The translations under genes were made by a program, and so were the position numbers. From positions 1 to 7,913 of the forward strand of contig JASHYS010000352.1 of NCBI GenBank assembly GCA_030042915.1: a stretch of 7,913 bases of DNA, in the 5' to 3' direction. Below the pieces are notes generated by a model. That model was not told where the DNA came from. It made no database searches and saw nothing but the letters and a program-made list of their open reading frames with translations. Shown here in pieces: positions 1 through 7,192 of the stretch; positions within the stretch are counted from its first letter, which is position 1; each line of letters opens with the position of its first letter. The stretch is from Acidobacteriaceae bacterium (lineage in GTDB: Bacteria > Acidobacteriota > Terriglobia > Terriglobales > Acidobacteriaceae).

Positions 1-602
1 TCCACTCGCTCCAGCCAGCCCGGCGGAAGCTCGGCGAACTGCTCCAGCGCGGCCTTTCGGTAGGCGTAAACTCCCAGGTGTTTGCGATAACCCGCGAATC
101 CAGGGCCGTCGCGGTCGAAGGGAATCGTCGCCCGCGAGAAATAGAGAGCGCGCCCGTCGAGAGCGGTCACCACCTTGACGGCGTTGGGATTGGTGATCTC
201 TTCCGGTGGGCAGCGCACCGCCAGCGTGGCCACCTGCACTTCGGGCCGGTCGAACAGTCCGAGCAAGCGCGGGAAAAACTCGGCCGTGATGGTGGGCTCG
301 TCGCCCTGGATGTTGACGTAGATATCGGCGTCGATCTGGCCAGCCACTTCTCTCACGCGATCGCTGCCGCTGGGGCAGTCAGGCGAGGTGAGGATGACGG
401 GGATGGAGCGCGCTCGGCAAGCCTCGGCCACTTCATCCGCGTCGGTGGCAACGACCACGGGATCCATGAGGCCGCTGGATTGCGCGGCGCGCCACACCCA
501 CTCCACCATGAGCCGGCCCGCAATGGGGCGCAGCACCTTGCGCGTCATGCGCGTAGACTCAAGCCGCGCAGGAATGACAGCCGCAATGCGCTGGGGGCTC
601 AT
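1..602 (-). CDS. kdsB: 3-deoxy-manno-octulosonate cytidylyltransferase (CMP-Kdo synthetase), 3' end outside window
   Basis: KdsB activates Kdo: CTP + Kdo gives CMP-Kdo + PPi in the cytoplasm, the sugar donor for the inner core of lipopolysaccharide. I translated the minus strand from the ATG at 602-600; 200 codons fit before the window edge, against 248 residues in E. coli, so about 50 C-terminal residues are missing. Visible family motifs are the nucleotide-binding IPAR (10-13) followed by STR (16-18), SGSDR (78-82), NIQGDEP with the metal-binding Asp (97-103), NPNAVKVV (138-145), YFSRATIPFDR (154-164) and HLGVYAYR (175-182). The loop that is normally LPGK reads MTRK (19-22). No in-frame ATG lies just upstream and no Shine-Dalgarno is evident; a TACACT hexamer ends 7 bases before the ATG, so a leaderless message is possible but lacks a -35 match. 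The gene is divergent from the tRNA. Identification is secure; regulation is not. Confidence 0.96.
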   Translation of the reverse strand, partial: MSPQRIAAVIPARLESTRMTRKVLRPIAGRLMVEWVWRAAQSSGLMDPVVVATDADEVAEACRARSIPVILTSPDCPSGSDRVREVAGQIDADIYVNIQGDEPTITAEFFPRLLGLFDRPEVQVATLAVRCPPEEITNPNAVKVVTALDGRALYFSRATIPFDRDGPGFAGYRKHLGVYAYRKAALEQFAELPPGWLERV

Positions 603-807
603 GCAGTCGAGTGTACATGGGCGCTCGCCGCAACCGCGATCGATCTAAAGCGGCGAGGACTTCGTGCGCGCTATCCGGGGGAGAGAAAACCATTCAGGCG
701 TCACCAGACAGGCACGCGCGCAAGGCGTTTGACCTGTTTTCACAGCGCCCGTATCATCAAATCTGGTGCGCCGCGCAGGCGAGTCGGGCTGCGGCCACCC
801 CTCCTCA
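603..807. other. Divergent intergenic region between kdsB and tRNA
   Basis: This 205-base region separates kdsB (minus) from the tRNA (plus). The only strong signal I find is the plus-strand promoter at 729-757. No convincing kdsB promoter with both hexamers is seen on the minus strand. Short open frames here lack ribosome binding sites and family resemblance. Confidence 0.6.
729..757 (+). promoter_or_regulatory. Sigma70-type promoter for the tRNA gene
   Basis: TTGACC (729-734, five of six consensus bases) and TATCAT (752-757, five of six) are separated by exactly 17 bases. The predicted transcription start is near 764, giving a 5' leader of about 44 bases before the mature tRNA end at 808, to be removed by RNase P. 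The quality of both hexamers and the position upstream of a stable RNA gene support the call; no experiment supports it. Confidence 0.75.
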
Positions 808-884
808 GGCGGAGTAGCTCAGATGGTTAGAGCGTGGGATTCATAACCCCAAGGTCGACGGTTCGATCCCGTCCTCCGCCACCA
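808..884 (+). tRNA. tRNA-Met (anticodon CAT), elongator type, CCA encoded
   Basis: I folded it by eye. Acceptor GGCGGAG (808-814) pairs with CTCCGCC (874-880). D stem GCTC/GAGC is at 817-820 and 830-833. The anticodon arm is 835-851 with loop TTCATAA and anticodon CAT at 842-844. The variable loop AGGTC is at 852-856. T stem GACGG/CCGTC encloses TTCGATC (862-868). Discriminator A and CCA end at 884. The paired G1-C72 argues against an initiator tRNA. The innermost anticodon-stem pair is an A-C mismatch (839/847). A CAT anticodon could also belong to tRNA-Ile modified to lysidine by TilS; the overall body looks more like elongator Met, but I cannot exclude Ile2. It is convergent with the giant gene. 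Confidence 0.93.
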
Positions 885-932
885 TTGCATGGAGCAGCCG
901 CTCGCTGTTCGCTCGCACTGGTTACCGTTCAC

Positions 933-950
933 AAAAGGGCGCGGACCCTT
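933..950 (-). terminator. Weak intrinsic terminator candidate for the giant gene
   Basis: On the minus strand AAGGG (950-946) and CCCTT (939-935) form a 5-bp stem around a six-base loop, and the 3' arm runs into a short TTTT. It lies about 30 bases after the TAG stop of the giant gene and between two convergent genes, which is the right place. The stem is short and the T run is only four bases, so termination may depend on Rho or another site instead. Confidence 0.3.
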
Positions 951-980
951 CGTCCTCAGTGGCTGTCCAGGCGCCGCAGT

Positions 981-3900
981 CTATTCAACAGTCAACGTAA
1001 AGCTCCCGTTCTGGGTCACATTTCCGCCGCTTACGGTTACGGTGACCATGGACATGCCCTGCGGGGTGACGTTCCCGCCACCGCCGCCGCCTCCGCCGCT
1101 TCCGCCTCCACAGGATCCCAACGCAGTCACGAGGGCCACGGCAAAGAACAGGCGCATCCATCTGCGCCGCGACCGGAACAATCCGCCCAGCCCGAGCAGA
1201 ACCAGGGCCAGCAGGCCCGCCTTCCCCATCGGCCCGCGGCGCTCAAAAAGATTGGGCGCAGCCGGCGAAGCCATGGCCACATCGGTGTCGATCGTAAGCG
1301 TGACCGTGGCGGGCGTGGTCCCGTTGGGCGTAGCCGTGGACGGTGAAAAATTACACTCGCTTGCTGCCGGCAGTCCCGAGCAGGCAAAGCTGACCTGCTG
1401 GTCGAAGCCATATTGCGACGTCACCGTAATGGTCGTGGTAGCGGTCTGTCCGGGATTGATGGTGGCCGAGGTGGGGTTGAAGCTGACAGTGAAGCTTGCC
1501 GCATCCACCATCTGCGTCAGCACGGTCGATGTCGAGCCGGCGAAGTTCGAGTCGCCGCCGTAGACTGCGGTGATGGAGTTCGAGCCGGTGCCCAGCGACG
1601 AGGTGCTGTAGGTGGCCTGCGCGCTGCCATTCAGCGATCCCGGGCCCAGGGTCGTCGCGCCATCCATGAACGTGACCGTGCCGGTGGGCACCGTCGTATT
1701 TCCACTCGGGCCCGCAACCGTGGCCGTAAAGGTGACTGACTGTCCCTGGCCGGAGGGGTTCAACGACGATGTAACCGTTGTCGTCGAGGTAAGCAGCGCA
1801 GGCGCGTTCACCACCTGCGTCAGAGCTGCCGACGTGGAGCCGCTGAATGTCGAGTTCCCGCCGTAGACGGCGGTGATCGAGTGCGAGCCGGCGCTCAGCG
1901 ACGAGGTGCTGTACGTCGTCTGGGCGCTGCCGTTCAAAGATTCCGTGCCCAGGGTCGTCGAGCCATCCATGAAGGTCACGTTGCCCGTGGGCGCCGTCGT
2001 GTTTCCTGTCGGGCCCCCAACTGTAGCCGTAAAGGTGACTGCCTCGCCTGCGGCCGACGGATTCAGCGACGACACAACGACAGTGCTCGTGGGCAGCAGC
2101 GCGGGCGCGTTCACCACCTGCATCAGAACCGCCGACGTAGAGCCGTTGAAAGTCGAGTTGCCGCCATAGACAGCGGTGATCGAGTGCGAGCCGGTGCCGA
2201 GTGACGAGGTAGTATAGGTGGCCTGAGCGCTGCCATTCAACGACCCTGTGCCCAGGATCGTCGAGCCGTCCATGAAGGTCACCGTGCCCGTGGGAGTGGT
2301 TGTGTTTCCGCTTGGGCCGGAAACCGTGGCCGTGAAGGTAACAGATTGTCCGGACGCGGAGGGATTCAGTGAGGACACTACCATGGTGGTCGTCGCCGCC
2401 GCCCCCGAATTAGAATTCACCACTTGCGTTAATGCCGTCGAGGTCGAATTGGCGAAGTTCTCGTCGCCGCCATACAAGGCCGTAATCGATTGCGATCCCA
2501 CGCTCAGCGTCGAAGTGCTCAACGTCGCCACACCCGATCCATTCAGAGCGGCGTTCCCTAGCAACGTATTCCCGTCAAGAAAACTCACCTGGCCTGTGGG
2601 CACCGGTGCGCCCGATGGGCCGGTAACAGTGGCCGTGAAAGTGACCGATTGCCCGCTGGTCGCCGGATTCAGCGAAGAAGCTAGTGCCGTGGTCGATACC
2701 CTGGTCCCTGTTTCGCCCGTGCCTTGCATATAAATCGGCTGCGGGCTTCCCGTCGCATTGTCCGTCACATACATCGAGCCATACTCGAAGAAACCCGCCA
2801 ACGCCGCAATCGTCGGGTTGAATTGCACGCTTGCCGTGCAGCTTTCGCCCACCGCAAGGCTCCCCGAGCAAGTTGTGCTCTCTAGAAAGTCCTGCGTGGT
2901 AACCATCGGGTCGGCCGGGAAGGTCACTGCCGAATCGCCTGTGCTGGTAAAGGTGACGGTCTGCGCCGGGCTGGTGCTGTCTAAAGTCTGATTGCCGAAA
3001 GTCAACGTTTGCGGTGTGACACGCAGTTGCGGCCCGGTGGCTCCGGTGCCGGTCAGGTTCACCACTTGCTGTGTACCTATCGGGTCATTGTCTGTAATGG
3101 TCAACGTTGCTGTATAGAATTCTGCTGCCGGCGGGTCAAACGTGACCGAAATCGTGCACGTGGCCTGCGGCTGAATGGTTCCGATGCAGGTGCTCGCCGA
3201 GACATTGAAATTCGTGCTCGCGGCCACCGTTGAAACTGTCAGCGGGCTTTGGCCCGTATTCTCAAGCGTGGCCGTCATGGGTGGGCTGGCCACACCGATC
3301 GCGGAGTTGCCAAAGTTCAGCGCCGTCTCAAGAAACTCGCCCAGGGGCACCGACAATCCGCTGCCATATACCGGGAGCTGCACCGTACCTTGCGGATCGT
3401 TGCTCACAATCGTCAGAGTGGTATTGCGCAGTCCCGCCTGCGATGGAGTAAAGATGACTGCGTAATCGCACTCGCTTCCGGCGGGAATGGTAGCTGGATA
3501 TGCGACGCAGCTTGTCTCGTTTTGCGACGCCGCTATCTGGTAGTCGCTCAGCCCCGGCGTGATCGAGCTGATGACGAGCGGCGCTCCGCACGAAGCGGCG
3601 CCTCCGGCGCATGGAATGGGAATGTTGTTGTAGATCGTAAACAGCACGCTCTCGTTGTTCGACGTCTCACCCACCTGCAAGCCGCCAAAATTCAATGGAT
3701 TGGGGATCTCAAAGAAGGACATGCCCGGTTGGGAATTGGTAACCGCGTCGCCGGTTAAGGTGATGGTCGGCAATCCGCTGATAGACGGCGACGTTCCCAC
3801 GGTGAGTGTCGCTGTGCGCGTGCCGCTGTCCCCCGGTTGCGGGTCGAAAGTCACTGAAACGTCGCACGTCGATCCCGACGGCACGGTAATGGGCAATGTT

Positions 3901-6900
3901 GGGCTGCCGTTCACCAGGCAGCTCGCCGGAACGGCGGTGAAGTCCGCCTCGTTCGCCCCGGCGACCGTGAGACTTGTGATTTGAACACCGTTTGCCGATG
4001 GGTTCTGCAATTCGAGATAGGTGTAGGTGCTTGTGCCAATTGCTACGGGCTCCGTCGGCGTCAGAGTGAGCGGCGACAGATTCAGCGCATAGGCCCCGGA
4101 CACCGTGCCCGTTACGCTGACCGTCTGGGGGTTGTCTGCGGCGTTGTCGGTGAAGACCAGTGTGGCGGTGCGCGTGCCTGTGGCCGAGGCCGCAGGGCTG
4201 AATGTGATGCCCATGTCGCAAAGGGTTCCCGGCGACAAGCCAGCAAAGCAGCTGGGGCCGCCGATACCTGTGAAGGCCAGTTGGAAATCGGAAGCGTTCG
4301 GGCCGGTGAGAGAAATGGTGCTGAGCAGCAATTCGGAATCGCCGGCGTTTGCCACTAGGGGAACCAGCTGCGTGCCCGATGTGCCCGCCGCCTGCGTCGG
4401 AAATACGATCGGATTCGGCGACACATCGAGCGAAGGGCCGATGCCCGCCGTGCCCGTCAGATCGATCTGCTGCTCGCCCTGGATTGCGTTATTGGAGATC
4501 ACTAGCTCGGCGCCCCGGCTCGTAGGGTCGCACAATGGCAGCACGCAAGTTGCCGGAACTGGTCCCGGTACAAAGGTGGCCGTGATCGTGCAAGAACTGC
4601 TCGCTGCCAGAGACGTTCCGCAGGTCGTTGTCTCCAGAAAATCCGAGACAGATGTTTCCGAGTATCCCTGGCTGAGCTGAATGCCAAGTTGGACCGCCGT
4701 TGTCCCTGTGTTCTGAATCGTGATCGTCTGGGGCGTGCTGGCGCTGCCCACGGGAATCGTTTCAAACGTCAGACCGCCAGGCGAAACCGTGATGGATGGA
4801 GGAGTCCCCGCGCTCCACTTCTGCACAAATGCGGGGTTGAAAACTGTTGGGTTCGGTGGATAGGTTCCGGGAGTGGAGGGCGCCTCCGCGGCCGTAAACC
4901 CTGCCAGGTAGACGTTGTTTTCGCTGTCGATTTGAATGTCGCTCACTTGACCATTTGGTCCCGCGACCGGCGTCGCATCCAGCAACTGCTGGCCATTGTT
5001 CGACATCTCCGCGAGGAATGGCGTGAGGTACCCCACGCCGCCGGAAAAGTAATGGGTCGCTGCAAAGGGAAAATTGTTCGACGAAGTGACTCCGCCAATC
5101 CACAGATTGTTGTTGGAATCAATCCCGATTGCCTCGCCTATGTCCTGGGCGCTGCCGCCCAGGTAGGTCAAAAACGAAAGCGCGCCGGTAGAATTCACTC
5201 CTCCCACAATTGCTGTTCCGCACGCCGCCGGCAGAAAGAGTGTCAACGGCGTTCCCCAATAGCAATTGTTCACATCTGTCGTTTCATTCGTCGTCTGATA
5301 TGCGCCCGTGGTTACCGGAAGATGCTGTGCCGAAGTGGCTCCCGTGAAATAGACATTATTCGAGGAGTCGACCGCGATTTCAGCCGGGCCCGTATCGGCG
5401 TCGCCCTCAATAATCGTCAAATAACCCGGCGTGAGCGTAGTCCCCGATAGATTGAGCTTGGCCACGAACAATGCTGCACCGGCGGCCGTGGCCCCTCCCG
5501 CGGGAGCGTAAGTTTGCGTGACTGTCCCCAGTGCACTCGAAAGCGGAGGCTGCGTGCTGCCCGCCACGATGATGTTGCCACTGCTGTCAAAGGCCAGGCC
5601 TGAGGCCAAGTCGTTTTGCGTTCCTCCGATGTATGTCCCATAACGCAATGCACCGGTTGAGGGGTCCAGTGCGACAAGAAATGCGTTGTAGCACGGGCTG
5701 CCGCTTTCGCTGCACGATCCCGCACCAAAGCTTGTCTCCAGCGTGGTCATTGCGGGAACAAAATTACTGGAATTGGTTCCACCCAAAACCACTAGGTCAC
5801 CGCTGACGGGGTTCAGCTTAATCTGATCTACCCCCGCGGTCTGGCTCCCGCCGAGCAGACTCGAGAACAGGATTTGCGAGCCATCCGGGTTCAGCTTCAA
5901 AACATATCCGACGGGACAGAGCATTCCCTTCGATGCCAGCCCGCAACTGACGGGACCCGAGACACCGATATTCGAGACTGCAGGAAAATCGGAAGCAGTC
6001 GTAATGCCCCCCAAATAAGCATCGCCTGAGCCGTCAATCGCCACCTTGAACGCTCCACCCGTACCGTTGGTGCCTGAAATGAAATCCGAATAGAGCAATG
6101 TTGACCCGGTTGGGTCAATCTTGGTCACAAAGGTCGCGTTGCAGAAGACATAGACGGTTGTCCCCGTCATCGGCGGAGGTTGCTGAAAATTGCCGGCAGT
6201 AACGGGAAAGTCATTCGCGCACGTTGCGCCTGTCACATAGGCATTGCCGCTTGCGTCCACGGCGACCCCAACGCCCCAATTCGTGTTCGAGCCCCCGAGA
6301 GACACCCCGTATTCGAGCACCGGATCGATCGTCAGCGCCCGGCTGCGGTCATACGCTCCCACTTCGAATGCAAGCTCGTGTCCCTTGATAAGCCGATACG
6401 CGCTCTTCACCGCCTGGCGAACTCCCGCAACTTCCTGGTACGCCTCGGGCCGCTTCAGTTCCACATCGCCAGCCTCTGTGTGCAACAGAGCGTTGCCGTC
6501 GCCGTCGATGCGCACCGACTGCGCTCCGCGCGCCTCGAGACGGATGCGATCCGGATCCGCGCCCGGCGCAACCGCAAAATCGTATTCCAACTGCTGCCGG
6601 TTGCCGTAGAACACCAGATCGATGCCGGGGTACACTGCCGCAACGCGCACGCGGCTGAAATGCGGCACATTAGTGTGCCACTTCGCCGGATCGTTGCCGA
6701 TGAAGTAATTGCTGCGGCCGGGCTGCGCATCGAGCCCGCTGATCTCCGACTTGCTGTCGGCGCCCGCCAGCAGCAGTTCCAGATCGCTCGCGTCTGCCGT
6801 TTCCCACGGCGTGGGATTCTGCGCAGGCGCAGCGACAGGTTTCTGCCGATGCGTTGTGAGCGCCATGCCCGCTGCGGAGATACCGAGTGCATAGTTGGGT

Positions 6901-7166
6901 CCGTGGGCCACGAACTTGAACTCATTCGGCGCCTGCCCGTGATTCGCCTCGAAGTCCAGAGGCATTTGAAGAAATCGCTGGGATTCTTCTCGCACGCTCA
7001 GAGGCGTCGCCGGGCGCGCAGACATGGAGGTCGATGGCGCCGTTTGCGCTTGGGAGATTCGTGGCTGCGCGCTCGAAGTTCCTTGCTGCTGGCTTTGCGG
7101 CAGACAACCACGCGGCGCACCAACCGCTACCGCAATCAGCACCGTACAAAGCGAAGTTGAACTCAT
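981..7166 (-). CDS. Giant secreted SBBP beta-propeller / ASH / Ig-like repeat protein (2061 aa)
   Basis: Function is unknown; the modules suggest an extracellular or surface protein that binds proteins or polysaccharides. I chose the ATG at 7166-7164 because GGAG lies six bases upstream; an in-frame ATG at 7220 lacks such a site. Residues about 5-17 are hydrophobic (signal segment). Residues about 65-275 are the N-terminal domain with LDFEANHGQ (70-78) and YFIGNDPAKWH (near 153), DUF7948-like. Residues 281-788 hold seven SBBP blades with the core xxVDxxGNxYVxG. Residues 789-1487 hold six ASH repeats, each with a C-x(9-17)-C pair. Residues 1488-1891 are four tandem Ig-like repeats (SLNPxxxGQxVTFTATV ... 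ITAVYGG). Residues from 1892 are another Ig-like unit. Residues 1980-2031 are a hydrophobic hairpin with a lipobox-like LGSC and a glycine run, followed by a 30-residue beta tail. The stop is TAG. No catalytic motif was found. The gene has its own promoter and a long leader, and is convergent with the tRNA. Confidence 0.93.
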   Translation of the reverse strand: MSSTSLCTVLIAVAVGAPRGCLPQSQQQGTSSAQPRISQAQTAPSTSMSARPATPLSVREESQRFLQMPLDFEANHGQAPNEFKFVAHGPNYALGISAAGMALTTHRQKPVAAPAQNPTPWETADASDLELLLAGADSKSEISGLDAQPGRSNYFIGNDPAKWHTNVPHFSRVRVAAVYPGIDLVFYGNRQQLEYDFAVAPGADPDRIRLEARGAQSVRIDGDGNALLHTEAGDVELKRPEAYQEVAGVRQAVKSAYRLIKGHELAFEVGAYDRSRALTIDPVLEYGVSLGGSNTNWGVGVAVDASGNAYVTGATCANDFPVTAGNFQQPPPMTGTTVYVFCNATFVTKIDPTGSTLLYSDFISGTNGTGGAFKVAIDGSGDAYLGGITTASDFPAVSNIGVSGPVSCGLASKGMLCPVGYVLKLNPDGSQILFSSLLGGSQTAGVDQIKLNPVSGDLVVLGGTNSSNFVPAMTTLETSFGAGSCSESGSPCYNAFLVALDPSTGALRYGTYIGGTQNDLASGLAFDSSGNIIVAGSTQPPLSSALGTVTQTYAPAGGATAAGAALFVAKLNLSGTTLTPGYLTIIEGDADTGPAEIAVDSSNNVYFTGATSAQHLPVTTGAYQTTNETTDVNNCYWGTPLTLFLPAACGTAIVGGVNSTGALSFLTYLGGSAQDIGEAIGIDSNNNLWIGGVTSSNNFPFAATHYFSGGVGYLTPFLAEMSNNGQQLLDATPVAGPNGQVSDIQIDSENNVYLAGFTAAEAPSTPGTYPPNPTVFNPAFVQKWSAGTPPSITVSPGGLTFETIPVGSASTPQTITIQNTGTTAVQLGIQLSQGYSETSVSDFLETTTCGTSLAASSSCTITATFVPGPVPATCVLPLCDPTSRGAELVISNNAIQGEQQIDLTGTAGIGPSLDVSPNPIVFPTQAAGTSGTQLVPLVANAGDSELLLSTISLTGPNASDFQLAFTGIGGPSCFAGLSPGTLCDMGITFSPAASATGTRTATLVFTDNAADNPQTVSVTGTVSGAYALNLSPLTLTPTEPVAIGTSTYTYLELQNPSANGVQITSLTVAGANEADFTAVPASCLVNGSPTLPITVPSGSTCDVSVTFDPQPGDSGTRTATLTVGTSPSISGLPTITLTGDAVTNSQPGMSFFEIPNPLNFGGLQVGETSNNESVLFTIYNNIPIPCAGGAASCGAPLVISSITPGLSDYQIAASQNETSCVAYPATIPAGSECDYAVIFTPSQAGLRNTTLTIVSNDPQGTVQLPVYGSGLSVPLGEFLETALNFGNSAIGVASPPMTATLENTGQSPLTVSTVAASTNFNVSASTCIGTIQPQATCTISVTFDPPAAEFYTATLTITDNDPIGTQQVVNLTGTGATGPQLRVTPQTLTFGNQTLDSTSPAQTVTFTSTGDSAVTFPADPMVTTQDFLESTTCSGSLAVGESCTASVQFNPTIAALAGFFEYGSMYVTDNATGSPQPIYMQGTGETGTRVSTTALASSLNPATSGQSVTFTATVTGPSGAPVPTGQVSFLDGNTLLGNAALNGSGVATLSTSTLSVGSQSITALYGGDENFANSTSTALTQVVNSNSGAAATTTMVVSSLNPSASGQSVTFTATVSGPSGNTTTPTGTVTFMDGSTILGTGSLNGSAQATYTTSSLGTGSHSITAVYGGNSTFNGSTSAVLMQVVNAPALLPTSTVVVSSLNPSAAGEAVTFTATVGGPTGNTTAPTGNVTFMDGSTTLGTESLNGSAQTTYSTSSLSAGSHSITAVYGGNSTFSGSTSAALTQVVNAPALLTSTTTVTSSLNPSGQGQSVTFTATVAGPSGNTTVPTGTVTFMDGATTLGPGSLNGSAQATYSTSSLGTGSNSITAVYGGDSNFAGSTSTVLTQMVDAASFTVSFNPTSATINPGQTATTTITVTSQYGFDQQVSFACSGLPAASECNFSPSTATPNGTTPATVTLTIDTDVAMASPAAPNLFERRGPMGKAGLLALVLLGLGGLFRSRRRWMRLFFAVALVTALGSCGGGSGGGGGGGGNVTPQGMSMVTVTVSGGNVTQNGSFTLTVE
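1074..1229 (-). other. C-terminal hydrophobic hairpin with lipobox-like cysteine and glycine run
   Basis: Residues 1980-1997 are a hydrophobic run. Residues 1998-2003 (RSRRRW) form a basic turn. Residues 2004-2019 (MRLFFAVALVTALGSC) form a second hydrophobic run ending in LGSC, which fits the bacterial lipobox pattern. Residues 2020-2031 are glycine with one serine, made of mixed GGN codons. A 30-residue beta-rich tail rich in NVT and TVTV follows to the stop. Two closely spaced hydrophobic runs with a basic turn suggest a membrane anchor or a sorting signal. I recall comparable tails in acidobacterial repeat proteins, but what they do is not known to me. Confidence 0.7.
1494..2705 (-). repeat. 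Four tandem ~300-bp repeats encoding bacterial Ig-like (Big_3_5-type) domains
   Basis: The units in transcription order are 2705-2403 (303 bp), 2402-2094 (309 bp), 2093-1791 (303 bp) and 1790-1494 (297 bp). Each encodes the same Ig-like fold: SSLNP, VTFTATV, a PTGxVxFxDG turn, LNGSxxATxSTSSL, then ITAVYGG and a closing LTQVV. The last three units share long DNA stretches and look recently duplicated; the first is the most diverged, with FLDGNTLLG in place of FMDGSTxLG. Such domains usually act as stalks or carbohydrate- and protein-binding spacers on the cell surface. The repeats could change copy number by recombination. Confidence 0.9.
2706..4802 (-). repeat. Six ASH ('choice-of-anchor D') repeats
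   Basis: Repeat starts by residue are 789, 909, 1025, 1144, 1274 and 1379. Each has an opening xVxPxxLxF strand, a central NTG-like turn, a C-x(9-17)-C segment followed by VxFxP, and a closing LTGTG-like strand. The cysteine spacings are 9, 9, 17, 12, 9 and 9. Regular pairs in an exported protein suggest one disulfide per domain, which is inference. DNA identity between units is low, so these duplications are old, unlike the Ig-like block after them. Confidence 0.85.
4803..6326 (-). repeat. Seven SBBP beta-propeller blades
   Basis: Seven copies of a core of the type A-[VI]-D-x-x-[GN]-N-x-Y-[VL]-x-G occur between residues 281 and 788: AVDASGNAYVTG, AIDGSGDAYLGG, LNPVSGDLVVLGG, AFDSSGNIIVAG, AVDSSNNVYFTG, GIDSNNNLWIGG and QIDSENNVYLAG. 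Spacing is about 190-250 bases. Seven is the number needed to close the seven-bladed propeller after which SBBP is named, so this is probably one complete propeller. The third blade is the most diverged (it lacks the Asp). Confidence 0.85.
6342..6974 (-). other. N-terminal FEANxGQ domain (DUF7948-like) of the giant protein
   Basis: About residues 65-275 match, from memory, the domain that precedes SBBP repeats in many acidobacterial and related proteins. It opens with LDFEANHGQ, then shows YFIGNDPAKWHTNVPHF and the YPGIDLVFYGN segment, then DPDRIRLE and a KRPEAYQE strand. The region is beta-rich and its function is not known to me. It is consistently found just before the propeller in such proteins, so it probably packs against it. 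Confidence 0.7.
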
Positions 7167-7172
7167 GATGTA

Positions 7173-7176
7173 CTCC
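7173..7176 (-). promoter_or_regulatory. Ribosome binding site (GGAG) of the giant gene
   Basis: GGAG ends six bases before the ATG at 7166, inside CCCGGAGTACATC. This decides the start: the in-frame upstream ATG at 7220 is preceded by GCCGGCG with no comparable site and lies inside a predicted hairpin. Confidence 0.75.
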
Positions 7177-7192
7177 GGGCTCAGGCCAAAGC

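Noticed and set aside
78..830. 250-codon plus-strand open frame opposite kdsB
   Set aside because: The minus strand encodes conserved KdsB motifs along this stretch, and the frame also runs through the tRNA promoter and into the tRNA itself.
808..884. tRNA 3' end as an integration (att) site
   Set aside because: No second copy of the tRNA 3' end and no integrase or phage gene occurs in the window.
1083..1112. GGN run as a slippage (phase-variation) tract
   Set aside because: The glycine codons are mixed (GGA, GGC, GGT, GGG), with no homopolymer or perfect repeat long enough to slip readily.
1494..2705. CRISPR-like or intergenic tandem repeat
   Set aside because: Repeats are about 300 bp, in frame and encode Ig-like domains; there is no spacer structure.
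4689..5450. 253-codon plus-strand open frame opposite the propeller region
   Set aside because: Arg-rich composition, no ribosome site or domain; a shadow of the propeller-coding strand.
6180..7160. 326-codon plus-strand open frame opposite the giant gene's N-terminal region
   Set aside because: It is Arg/His-rich, matches no family I know, and lies opposite a clearly coding strand with recognisable domains; long antisense frames are expected in GC-rich genes.
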